From Mycobacterium branderi (GTDB taxonomy: Bacteria > Actinomycetota > Actinomycetes > Mycobacteriales > Mycobacteriaceae), in NCBI RefSeq assembly GCF_010728725.1, contig NZ_AP022606.1:2294001-2358000 (forward strand): a DNA stretch of 64,000 nucleotides, read 5' to 3'. The position numbers were made by a program, and so were the translations under genes. A model generated the notes under the pieces. It did no database searches. It saw nothing but the letters and a program-made list of their open reading frames with translations, and was not told the origin of the DNA. This document shows, piece after piece, positions 8,886-16,345 of the stretch. The first letter of the stretch is position 1, and every line of letters begins with the position of its first letter.

Positions 8886-10540
8886 GTGTCGGCCCGCAAC
8901 AGCAGCACCCCGCTGGGTGTCAGGCCCCCGCTGCTGACCACGCCGACGCGGGCGTCGGCAACCTGGCGCGCGCCCGCCTCGCCGCGCAGCTGGCTGATGG
9001 CCTCGTGCAGCAGGCCCATGCCGTGGGTGCGCCCGTGAGACAGCTGACCGCCGTGGGTGTTGAGCGGCAGCTGACCGTCGCGGGCGATGTTCTTGCCGCC
9101 GTCCAAAAACTCGCGGGCCTCACCGATCCCGCAGAAGCCGAGCGCCTCGATCCAGGACAGGCAGTTCATCGTGAACCCGTCGTACAGCTCGGCGACGTCG
9201 ACGTCGTCGGGCCGCAGCGAAGTACGCGTCCACAGGTGCGCGGACTGACCGAGTACCTGCGGCTCATGCGTCAAAGTGCTTTGGTCCCAGTCGATCCGCT
9301 CGATGATCTGCGTTCCCACCGCCTCCACCAGCACCGGTCGCTTAGCCAGGTCGCGGGCGGCATCGACGGCGGAGACGACGACGGCGATTGCCCCGTCGCA
9401 CGGCACGTCGCAGTCGTAGAGCCCGAACGGTGTGGTGATCGGCCGCGCGTCGAGGTAGTCCTCCATGGTCATCGGCGAGCGGTAGACCGCCGTGGGGTTG
9501 AGTTCGGCGTTTGCGCGCTGGTTCAACGCAATCCAGCCCAGCGTCTCCTTCGTCGTCCCGTACCGATGCATGTGACGCTGCGCGTTCATCGCCAACGTGT
9601 GCGCGGCCGAGGTGGCGCCGAACGGGAACTGCCAGCTGGCGGTGCGGCCGCCCGGCGGGGCAATTTTGCCCTGCTTCATCAACTCGTTGTACGTGGCTTC
9701 CCACAACGTGCGGAAGCACAGCACGTGGCGGGCCAGGCCGCCGGCGACCGCGAGCATCGCGGCGATCACCGACCCGCCGGGACCGAACGTCTCGATGCCG
9801 CCGTTGTGCCACACCGGCCGAATACCCAGCGCGGCTTCGAGCGCGGTGACCCCGCCTTCGCCGAACCCGCCGAGGTTGCCGCCGCCGGGATACGTTGAGA
9901 GGCCGTCGATGTCGTCGAGGGTGAGCCCGGCGTCGGCGATCGCCGCCTCGCAGGCCTGCACGGTCAGCTGCAGCGGCGGCACCATCAGCCGGCGCCCGAT
10001 GTCGGACATGCCGATTCCGGTGAGCGCGACCTTGTCCTCGAACTTCTCGCGGCTCAGCATCGGGCGGACATGCTCGCCGAAGCGCGCCGGCGCGATCTCG
10101 TCGACCGGCAACGGGGCAAGCTGACCTGCTACCGGCCGGAACAGCGGCAGCCACACGTCGTCGGCCTGCTCGAAGACCACCTCCACCGGCTGGCCGAGTC
10201 GCAGTTGATCGGGATCGCAGTCAACGATGTTGGTGGTCAACCGGACTCGCGGATCCTCGACGATCGCCACCTGGGCCACCACATACGGCGCGGGCAGGTC
10301 CGGCAGGCTGAACCGGTGGTTGACGGTGAAGCCGGCCAGTGTGCCGCGACCGGACACGGCCCGCACTCCCATGTTGTGGGAGCGGCAATACCGGCACACC
10401 GGTGCGGGCGGATGGATCAGCGCGTTGCAGTCGGTGCATTCCTGCAACCGCAGCGTGCCGTCTTCGCCTGATTTCCAGAAGAACTCGTTGTCCAGCGTGA
10501 GCAGGGGCAGCGGGCGACCGGTCAACGGGTGAACCCCCAC
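8882..10540 (-). CDS. DUF35/OB-fold and thiolase-like fusion, probable Ltp2-type retro-aldolase
   Basis: Two-domain protein of 552 aa. Residues about 1-150 are a DUF35 unit: rubredoxin-like zinc ribbon with C35, C38, C49 and C52, then an OB fold. Residues about 165-552 are thiolase-like. At the place of the nucleophilic Cys the sequence reads GIETFGPGGS with no Cys, and the HDCF-type motif is replaced by AELYDGFT. These traits match the Ltp2 retro-aldolase that works with DUF35 protein ChsH2 in sterol side-chain cleavage (known family precedent). The predicted role is therefore C-C cleavage of a beta-hydroxyacyl-CoA rather than thiolysis. The GTG start overlaps the ferredoxin by 19 bp. Confidence 0.85.
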   Translation of the reverse strand: MGVHPLTGRPLPLLTLDNEFFWKSGEDGTLRLQECTDCNALIHPPAPVCRYCRSHNMGVRAVSGRGTLAGFTVNHRFSLPDLPAPYVVAQVAIVEDPRVRLTTNIVDCDPDQLRLGQPVEVVFEQADDVWLPLFRPVAGQLAPLPVDEIAPARFGEHVRPMLSREKFEDKVALTGIGMSDIGRRLMVPPLQLTVQACEAAIADAGLTLDDIDGLSTYPGGGNLGGFGEGGVTALEAALGIRPVWHNGGIETFGPGGSVIAAMLAVAGGLARHVLCFRTLWEATYNELMKQGKIAPPGGRTASWQFPFGATSAAHTLAMNAQRHMHRYGTTKETLGWIALNQRANAELNPTAVYRSPMTMEDYLDARPITTPFGLYDCDVPCDGAIAVVVSAVDAARDLAKRPVLVEAVGTQIIERIDWDQSTLTHEPQVLGQSAHLWTRTSLRPDDVDVAELYDGFTMNCLSWIEALGFCGIGEAREFLDGGKNIARDGQLPLNTHGGQLSHGRTHGMGLLHEAISQLRGEAGARQVADARVGVVSSGGLTPSGVLLLRADT

Positions 10541-10833
10541 TCCGCTTCGTTGTCCTCGGCTTTGACGTCGGCCGCGGGGTCGTCCACGGTTGCGGCCGAC
10601 GGGGGATGGGTGCCGGCCGGCCGGTGCTCGCCGACCTCCATGATGGCGTGCACCGGGCAGTCGAGCAGCGCGCGCATGACGGCGTCGTGGTCTTCCTCGG
10701 CGACGGTGCCGTCGCCGATCAGCGACGCGTATCCCCAGTCATCGAGCGAGAAATACTTCGGCGCGTGTTTGGCGCAGATGCCGAAGCCGTCGCACACCGT
10801 GCGGTCGAGGCGGATTGTCATACGATCGGTCAT
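10522..10833 (-). CDS. 3Fe-4S ferredoxin with acidic C-terminal extension
   Basis: Ferredoxin of 103 aa starting at the ATG 10831-10833 (MTDRMTIRL), which overlaps the NuoF-like stop in an ATGA arrangement. Cysteines 14, 20 and 59 (CDGFGIC, DCPVHA) give the 3Fe-4S pattern with Phe at the fourth-ligand position. About 35 extra acidic, Pro-containing residues follow the usual C-terminal end. Being coupled to an NADH-binding NuoF-like protein, it probably receives electrons from it and may serve a P450 or the Rieske system nearby. Confidence 0.9.
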   Translation of the reverse strand: MTDRMTIRLDRTVCDGFGICAKHAPKYFSLDDWGYASLIGDGTVAEEDHDAVMRALLDCPVHAIMEVGEHRPAGTHPPSAATVDDPAADVKAEDNEAEWGFTR

Positions 10834-12134
10834 GCCGGCTCCACTTCGTACGGCCGGTCGGCCCGGTAGATGCTGGCATGGCATGTCTCGCAGGTGTTTT
10901 CGAGATGGCGGTCGACCGCGTGCGGGAACTGGTCGAGCAGACTGGCCGCCATGTTGCAGGCGGCGTCCAGCGTCGCGCAGGCGCCGCGACCGCGCAGCAT
11001 CACCGACCAGCGCCGCAGCCGGGCCAGGTCCTCGCTGGTCGCCACGCCGTCGCGCAGCGCACCGGCGGCAGCGGCCATCGCCGCGGTGCCGTTGAAACAC
11101 GAGCCGCACTGCCCGGCGTTCTCGCGGTCGAAGTACGCGAGCACGGACGCGGCGACGGCGACGGCGCAGTCGTCGGTCAGCACCGTGATGGCACCCGCGC
11201 CCAATCCGCTGCCGAGCCTACGCAGCGTCTCGTGGTCCAGCGTCGCGTCGAGCACGTCGCGGTTGAGCAGCCCGGCGAAGTAGCCGCCCATCAGCACACC
11301 CTTGACAAGGTCGGGTGAAACACCGTGCAGCGCAAGCAGTTCCGTGAACGGCAAACCATGGGGGATTTCGTAGAGGCCGGGCGGCCGGCCTGCGCCGGTG
11401 ATCGTGATCAAGAAGGTCCCCGGCGACAACGGCGTGCCCTGGGCCCGAAACGCCGCGGCGCCATGCTCGTGCAGGTAGGGCAGATTGGCCAGCGTCTCGA
11501 CATTGCTCACCAGCGTGGGCAGCCCGCCGACCCCCTCCTGGAACGGCCGCGGCGGCTTGTCGGTCGGCTTGACCGGGCCGCCGTTGAGGGCGCGCACCGC
11601 CGCCGTCTCCTCGCCGGCCACGTAGCCGGGATCGACCAGCCGAACGCTCACCGCAACACCCATGTCGCCGGAGATCGCTTCCTCGACGCTGCGCGCCGAC
11701 CCCGGGTCGGACACATACACATACGCGCGCTCTGCGCCGACGATCGCTGACGCGAGCCGCAACCCGTCGAGAACCAGGTGCGGCCGGTTGCGCAGCAGCC
11801 AGCGGTCCTTGGCCGAAGCCGGTTCTCCCTCTTCGCCGTTCGCGACGACGACGGCGCCGCCCGCGACGCGGCCGTTGTCGCGCACCGTTCGCAGTTTGAC
11901 CGCCAGCGGGAATGCCGCGCCGCCGCGGCCCAGCAGCCCGCTGCGGTCGACCTCGTCGAGCAGGTCGTCGGCTGAGGCCAGTGGGAGGTAGCCGCTGAGC
12001 GCATCGCCAAGTAGTCGTGGTGCAAGGTCGGGCCAGGCGGCGACGGTTAGGCTGGGGGCCGTGCGAACAGCGGTGGTGCGGATCGGTGTCGACCCATCGG
12101 GTGTGCTCAGCCCGGCGGAGTTAGACAAGGGCAT
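10830..12134 (-). CDS. Orphan NuoF-like NADH/FMN flavoprotein
   Basis: Relative of the 51-kDa complex I subunit. Counting from the ATG at 12132-12134 it has 434 aa: GRGGAAFP (about 69-76, NADH), GEEGEPASAKDR (about 100-111, FMN), AGEETAAVRALNG, the Fe-S region AGQCGSC (Cys 343 and 346) and a C-terminal CETC (415, 418). Complex I proteins have a CxxCxxC here; the third Cys is Gly in this protein. No other complex I genes are near, so it is probably a stand-alone NADH:ferredoxin oxidoreductase for the adjoining ferredoxin. The start is uncertain: this one overlaps the divergent gene by 74 bp, and no good ATG/GTG lies just inside. Confidence 0.78.
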   Translation of the reverse strand: MPLSNSAGLSTPDGSTPIRTTAVRTAPSLTVAAWPDLAPRLLGDALSGYLPLASADDLLDEVDRSGLLGRGGAAFPLAVKLRTVRDNGRVAGGAVVVANGEEGEPASAKDRWLLRNRPHLVLDGLRLASAIVGAERAYVYVSDPGSARSVEEAISGDMGVAVSVRLVDPGYVAGEETAAVRALNGGPVKPTDKPPRPFQEGVGGLPTLVSNVETLANLPYLHEHGAAAFRAQGTPLSPGTFLITITGAGRPPGLYEIPHGLPFTELLALHGVSPDLVKGVLMGGYFAGLLNRDVLDATLDHETLRRLGSGLGAGAITVLTDDCAVAVAASVLAYFDRENAGQCGSCFNGTAAMAAAAGALRDGVATSEDLARLRRWSVMLRGRGACATLDAACNMAASLLDQFPHAVDRHLENTCETCHASIYRADRPYEVEPA

Positions 12135-12513
12135 GGCCACACTCCGAGAACTCGTCGAGGCGACCGGCGCCGAGGTGCTGCCGGTGTCGCGCCGCGAAGT
12201 ACAGCTGCTGATCGCCGGCAGCGACGCGGACGCCGTCAGACAAACCGCTGTCGAGTTGTGCGCCAAGGCTTTCGGCACTGTGCCGGCGCCCGGTGTGGTC
12301 ACGTATGTCAGCCGGGGCACCGACGACGACGCCCGCGGTGTGCTGGCCGGGTTCGGGCTCACTGGCGAGATCCGGCGAGTTGCGGGCGACGAGGGGTTCG
12401 ACGTCGTCTACGTGACGCTGCGTCAGGCCGATCTGGAGCGCATCCCGGAAAGCCGCGTCCACACCGCGCTGGAGGCCTCGCTCAACTGCGAGGTCCACAT
12501 TCTCACCACGTAA
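12061..12513 (+). CDS. Conserved-looking hypothetical protein
   Basis: A 150-aa cytosolic protein that I do not recognise. It reads MRTAVVRIGVDPSGVLSPAEL at the start and shows alternating beta strands and helices, including an acidic segment TYVSRGTDDDARG near residue 80-92; it ends in LNCEVHILTT. No Cys pairs, membrane segments or known catalytic motif are seen. In-frame GTG codons at 12061, 12073 and 12076 and an ATG at 12133 are possible starts. It is the only rightward gene inside a leftward array, divergent from the NuoF-like gene and convergent with a hydrolase 5 bp away. Confidence 0.7.
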   Translation: MRTAVVRIGVDPSGVLSPAELDKGMATLRELVEATGAEVLPVSRREVQLLIAGSDADAVRQTAVELCAKAFGTVPAPGVVTYVSRGTDDDARGVLAGFGLTGEIRRVAGDEGFDVVYVTLRQADLERIPESRVHTALEASLNCEVHILTT

Positions 12514-12518
12514 AGCCA

Positions 12519-13388
12519 TCAGCCGTCCAGGAATTCCAGAATCGCGGGCGCAGCCAGCACCCAGGTGTCGAACATGTTGAAGCGGTCCACCTTGCCTGCC
12601 GCGCGCTCTTCGGCCGCACGCTCCCAGGCGTCCTCCGGCCACGGCGGATCGATCAGCTTGGATCCCTTGATCAGGCAGCTGACCTCTAGCGACGTCCGTT
12701 TGGGGTGATCCCAGTCGTTCTCCCCGCCGCGGATGATCAGCGTGGGAACCGTGATCCGGTCGAACATTTCGTCGTCGACACCGGGAATCGTTTGGCCCGG
12801 CTTGGACACGAACGCGTTCAGCCAGCGCAACATCACCTTGAGGAACTCGTCGCGGTCGAAGTCGAGGAATCGCTGCTTGTTGTTCGGGTTCTCCTCGATG
12901 CGCTCGCGCCATTCGGGGACTTTCACCACCCCCTCCATGCCCGTTCCGCGCGCCGCGAGAATGCTCGGGATCACGTAATACGAACCGAGGACAAAGGTTC
13001 CGTAGATGCCGCCGACGATGTTCCACACCACGAGCTTTCTCACCAGCTCGGGGTAGAGCATCGTGGTCAGCATCGAATCCCGTGCGCCGCCGGAGCCGCC
13101 GGCGATGATGCACGGCCCGAGGTTGAGCCGAGTCAGCAGGCCGTGCAGCGTCTCGGCGCGCATGTGCGACTCGCTTTGCCCGTAGAACTGCACGTCGGAC
13201 GCCCCGCAGTTAGGCCGGTCCCACAGCAGCACCCGATACCCGCCGTCGACCAGCGCCTCGGCCAGCGGACGAAGGCCGGGGATCTCCTTGCTGAACCGGC
13301 CACCGGGCGTCAGCACGATGAGATCGCCTGAGCTGCCGAGGATTTCGTAGACGACGTTGCCGCCGTTCACTTCAATGGACGCGTTCAT
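12519..13388 (-). CDS. Alpha/beta hydrolase
   Basis: Hydrolase of 289 aa taken from the ATG 13386-13388 (MNASIEVNGG), which overlaps the Rieske stop (13385-13387). It shows VLTPGG as oxyanion strand, LLWDRPNCGASD after strand 4, the nucleophile elbow IIAGGSGG with Ser99 and the late acidic strand LIIRGGENDWDHP. A clear C-terminal G-x-x-H is missing, so the catalytic His is uncertain; the DWDHP His is a candidate. Its coupling to a Rieske ferredoxin and two amidohydrolases suggests hydrolysis of a ring-cleavage type product, which is inference. Confidence 0.88.
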   Translation of the reverse strand: MNASIEVNGGNVVYEILGSSGDLIVLTPGGRFSKEIPGLRPLAEALVDGGYRVLLWDRPNCGASDVQFYGQSESHMRAETLHGLLTRLNLGPCIIAGGSGGARDSMLTTMLYPELVRKLVVWNIVGGIYGTFVLGSYYVIPSILAARGTGMEGVVKVPEWRERIEENPNNKQRFLDFDRDEFLKVMLRWLNAFVSKPGQTIPGVDDEMFDRITVPTLIIRGGENDWDHPKRTSLEVSCLIKGSKLIDPPWPEDAWERAAEERAAGKVDRFNMFDTWVLAAPAILEFLDG

Positions 13389-13777
13389 GCCTGCACCACC
13401 ACGTCGTTGCCGACGACCCGCACCGGGTAGGTGCGGATGCTCCACTCCGGCTTGACCGCCGTCGTCCCGGTCGCGAGCTCGAAACCCCATTGATGCCAGG
13501 GACAGTAGATGTACTCGAGGTCGCGGACCATCACCGCATCCCCCGGCGCAGACTCGTCGACGACGGTGCGGCCCCGGGCGCGTCCCGAGCACAACGGCCC
13601 ACCTTGGTGCGGGCAGTAGTTGGCGATCGCGTAAAACGTGCCGTTGACGTTGTAGACGCCGACGCCGTGCCGGCCGATCGGCACCAGTTTATGTGTGCCG
13701 GGCGGGATTTCGTCCACCGTCGCGACGACGTGCTCGCGACCCTGGGCGAGCCGGGGCCGCTTGACTTCTTCGGGCAT
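13385..13777 (-). CDS. Rieske 2Fe-2S ferredoxin-like protein
   Basis: Small protein of 130 aa with the two Rieske cluster motifs: CPHQGGPLC (Cys55, His57) and CPWHQWGF (Cys92, His95). There is no catalytic oxygenase domain, so it is a ferredoxin-type component rather than an oxygenase alpha subunit. A short insertion (about 66-83) lies between the motifs. It starts directly against the stop of the upstream amidohydrolase and overlaps the hydrolase start by 4 bp. It probably hands electrons to an oxygenase encoded elsewhere, since no Rieske oxygenase alpha subunit is present in the window. Confidence 0.93.
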   Translation of the reverse strand: MPEEVKRPRLAQGREHVVATVDEIPPGTHKLVPIGRHGVGVYNVNGTFYAIANYCPHQGGPLCSGRARGRTVVDESAPGDAVMVRDLEYIYCPWHQWGFELATGTTAVKPEWSIRTYPVRVVGNDVVVQA

Positions 13778-14923
13778 TCAGAGCACCCGGACTTGGCCTT
13801 CGAGCACCGGGACCGTCTCCGGCAGGTGATAGGTCGCGATGCCGTTTTTGTACATGACGGCCTCGCGGGCTGCTTTGGGCAGGTGCTTGACCAGCCAGCG
13901 CGGGTCGTCGAAGGTCCAGTGCGGGTAATCCGAGGAGTACAGCAGGATCTTGTCGCACTCCATCCACTCCAACGCCCGGGTCAGCTCGGTCTTGTCCTCC
14001 GGATAGTCCAGCGGCTGAGTGGTGAACTTGATGTGCTCCTTGAGGATTTCCGACGGCTTGCGTTTGATCTCCATTCGCGACTTGCGGGCCTCGTAGATGG
14101 CGTCCATCCGCCACATCAGCGGCAGCACCCACGTAAAAGCGTGCTCGACGAACACGATTCGCAGGGTGGGGAAGCGGTCGAAGACTCCGTCGAAGATCAG
14201 GCTCATCACCTGGTTGGCGGCCAGCAGCGAGTAGGTGACCATGAAATCGTGGTTGTAGCTGGGAAATCCGACCGGCGGCATCGGCAGCATCTCGTAGTTG
14301 CTGCGCGACAGGTGACAACTCACGGTGATGTCGTGCTTGGTGGCAGCCGCCCAGATCGGGTCGTACATCGGGTGCCCCCACGACGGCCGCGGCTCGGCCT
14401 TGATCAGGATCTGCGCCATGTACGGGTGGCCGGCCCACTTTTCGATCTCGCGCGCGGCGCCCTGCGGGTCCTCGATCGCGGCGCAGATCGAGCCGCGCCA
14501 GCGCTCGTGCCAGTTGTTATGGCTGTCCAGCCAGTGGTTGGCCTGCCACTCGTTGAGGGCCGACGACATCGCCTGGTGCGCTTCGGGTAGCCGAGGCGTC
14601 CGACCACCCGGCTCCAGGATCGCGATGTCAGAGCCCGCCTCCATGATCAGCTGCCGGAACGCCATATCGGGGTCGCTGCCGGGGAATTCGCCGTCCGGCG
14701 GGAAGGTGTCCACGCGCATCGCGTAGGAGTGCGCGTAGTCGGGCGCGTCGTAGTAGATGAGCTCGCCGACCTTGTGGTCGAGGAAGAACTTGCTGCGCCA
14801 CGGCTCCGGGATGTACTGAGTCAGCTCGCCGCGCTTGGGCACCGGGTGGACGTCGGAGTCCACGCACCGCACGGCGATGCGCTCGGCGGCGGGAACCCGT
14901 TCTTGAGTCTGTGTGAGCGTCAT
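13778..14923 (-). CDS. Amidohydrolase family protein (PF04909 type)
   Basis: Amidohydrolase_2-type TIM-barrel protein of 381 aa. The early metal motif is VDSDVHPVP (D-x-H); further on are VSCHLSRSN, FVEHAFTWV and the C-terminal YSSDYPHWTFDD with the conserved Asp. Members include ACMSD-type decarboxylases and 2-pyrone or lactone hydrolases. The reaction is not set by motifs, but decarboxylation or hydration of a ring-derived acid would suit the neighbours. A second, diverged copy lies immediately upstream and a third at 41.7 kb. Confidence 0.9.
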   Translation of the reverse strand: MTLTQTQERVPAAERIAVRCVDSDVHPVPKRGELTQYIPEPWRSKFFLDHKVGELIYYDAPDYAHSYAMRVDTFPPDGEFPGSDPDMAFRQLIMEAGSDIAILEPGGRTPRLPEAHQAMSSALNEWQANHWLDSHNNWHERWRGSICAAIEDPQGAAREIEKWAGHPYMAQILIKAEPRPSWGHPMYDPIWAAATKHDITVSCHLSRSNYEMLPMPPVGFPSYNHDFMVTYSLLAANQVMSLIFDGVFDRFPTLRIVFVEHAFTWVLPLMWRMDAIYEARKSRMEIKRKPSEILKEHIKFTTQPLDYPEDKTELTRALEWMECDKILLYSSDYPHWTFDDPRWLVKHLPKAAREAVMYKNGIATYHLPETVPVLEGQVRVL

Positions 14924-14939
14924 CGTGGCCTCCCTGTAT

Positions 14940-16028
14940 CTACTGTGCGGCCAACGGGGCCGGAATGTCTATGCCGTAGAGCTCGGCGGCGTTGCGCCAG
15001 CAGAACTTCTCCCGCTGCTCGGCGGTATAGGCGCTCGGCACCGCCAGCGTGCTCATGTGCCAGTGCGGGTAACTGGACCCGAACATCACCATGTCGTCCT
15101 TGCCGGTGAAGCCGAACCACTCGCCGGCGAACTCGACGTCGCCCGGCCCGTCGAAGCGGCCCGCGACGAAGTGCACGTGGCCGGGCAGGTAGTCGCTCGG
15201 TATGCGTGGCGCCCACGGCGTCTGCTCCAGATGCGGACGTCCGAAGGTGTCCATCCGCCAGATGAACGGCGTCACGAAGTCCGCGCAGCCGTCGGCCCAG
15301 ACGAACTTCAGCGTTCCGAACCGCTCGAACACGCCCTCGGCGATCATGTTCATCAAGTGGTACAGGTAGTTCAGCGACATGAAGCTGACGTACTGCTCGT
15401 ACGTCAGGGTGTGTCCCGACGGCGTCGGCGGAAACCCAATGCCCTCACCGGTTTCGATGTGCACCGCCACCGGAAGGTTGGCCTCGGCGGCGGCTTCCCA
15501 CAGCGGCCAGAACTGCGGCTTGCCGTAGAGCTCGCGCGACTGCAGCGGGATGCCGATCTGCACCACCTGCGGGTGGTCCTTGTATTTCGCGAGCTCGCGC
15601 AGCGCTCCGGCGATGTCGTCGGGGTTGACCCGGATCGTGCCGCGGAACTTCTCGGCGTACTGGCCGGACCCCAGCCACCGCGACACCAGCATCTCGTTGT
15701 GCGCCGCGCACAGCGCGCTGCCCAGGTGCCGGTCGGGCATGATGCCGCGGCCCATCGGGTGCAGGACCGCGACGTCGACGCCGCGCTCGTCGAACAGCTG
15801 GTGGCCGACGAACTCCGGATCCGAGCCCGGGTAGCCGCGGTTCGGCCCCTGGGTGTCGGGCGCGTATTCGCTGCCCGGCGCTCCGTACCAGTCCATTTCG
15901 TAGTCGGGAAAGCCGCGGCTCTTGAACGGCTCGCGGAGAAATCCGCGCAGGTCCGGGGTGGACGCGAAGAAGATGTGCACGCTGGCGTCGATGACCGGCG
16001 TGCGGGCTCCGTCCGGGTGTTCTATCAC
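14940..16028 (-). CDS. Amidohydrolase family protein (PF04909 type)
   Basis: Protein of 362 aa from the same family as the downstream gene, 16 bp away. It shows VIDASVHIFF near residue 13, where the usual D-x-H is replaced by D-A-S-V-H, VAVHIETGEG in the middle, FVWADGCADFVTP, and the C-terminal FGSSYPHWHMS, where the family's late catalytic Asp (SDxPH) is replaced by Ser. Altered metal or catalytic residues suggest it may be a non-catalytic or changed-function partner of the neighbouring paralogue. It is the promoter-proximal gene of the leftward array, with the GAGAAT-type palindrome about 165 bp upstream. Confidence 0.88.
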   Translation of the reverse strand: MIEHPDGARTPVIDASVHIFFASTPDLRGFLREPFKSRGFPDYEMDWYGAPGSEYAPDTQGPNRGYPGSDPEFVGHQLFDERGVDVAVLHPMGRGIMPDRHLGSALCAAHNEMLVSRWLGSGQYAEKFRGTIRVNPDDIAGALRELAKYKDHPQVVQIGIPLQSRELYGKPQFWPLWEAAAEANLPVAVHIETGEGIGFPPTPSGHTLTYEQYVSFMSLNYLYHLMNMIAEGVFERFGTLKFVWADGCADFVTPFIWRMDTFGRPHLEQTPWAPRIPSDYLPGHVHFVAGRFDGPGDVEFAGEWFGFTGKDDMVMFGSSYPHWHMSTLAVPSAYTAEQREKFCWRNAAELYGIDIPAPLAAQ

Positions 16029-16193
16029 CTAAACCACCCTCCGCGGCTCCGACCGCTGTGTCGGGCCTGTTGGCGATCCGCTAGGTAACCTAACATTCCA
16101 CTTTACCGCCATTCAATGGGTTTCCGGTAAGCGTTTCGAGTAATCCAGCGGCCGGGTCGCCGCGTCGTGCTGTAAGTCAAGTTCTTCCATCGC

Positions 16194-16208
16194 GAGAATA
16201 ACATTCTG
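16194..16208. promoter_or_regulatory. GAGAAT-type palindromic operator, leftward copy
   Basis: GAGAATAACATTCTG, matching the GAGAATnnnATTCTC consensus at 11 of 12 fixed positions. Read on the minus strand it contains TATTCT, a fit to the mycobacterial -10 pattern TAnnnT, which would start transcription about 155-160 nt upstream of the amidohydrolase gene at 16028. The binding protein is unknown. Confidence 0.6.
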
Positions 16209-16325
16209 GAACGGCCCTGCACAGCTGACCCATGTCGCGCGGCCTTACGGCAGCGAAGACGCGTAAGGCCAAGGCCCGGGCCCACAAGCCCTTTCACCGC
16301 TACTGAGATGGATACTTTCGCTAAC

Positions 16326-16340
16326 GAGAATGCTATTCTC
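16326..16340. promoter_or_regulatory. GAGAAT-type palindromic operator overlapping a leaderless-type promoter
   Basis: Perfect palindrome GAGAATGCTATTCTC ending 5 bp before the ATG at 16346. TATTCT (16334-16339) inside it fits a -10 box; 7 nt further is the A of the ATG, so the transcript would be leaderless. A protein bound here would cover the -10 box. The same element stands at 41707-41721. Confidence 0.68.
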
Positions 16341-16345
16341 GGACG

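Larger units (their letters stand above)
16029..16345. promoter_or_regulatory. Divergent intergenic region between amidohydrolase and acyl-CoA dehydrogenase operons
   Basis: This 317-bp gap has no convincing gene. It holds two copies of the GAGAATnnnATTCTC palindrome, at 16194-16208 and 16326-16340 (listed separately). A 6-bp inverted pair TTACCG/CGGTAA at 16103-16130 is also seen but not interpreted. A short leftward frame at 16103-16297 has no family look. The region presumably carries promoters for both directions. Confidence 0.7.

Noticed and set aside
10830..12134. Part of a respiratory complex I operon
   Set aside because: No other nuo genes are near and the cluster-binding Cys pattern is altered, so a stand-alone reductase is more likely.
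16103..16297. Small leftward open frame in the divergent gap
   Set aside because: No SD, no homology-like pattern, and it covers the operator at 16194.
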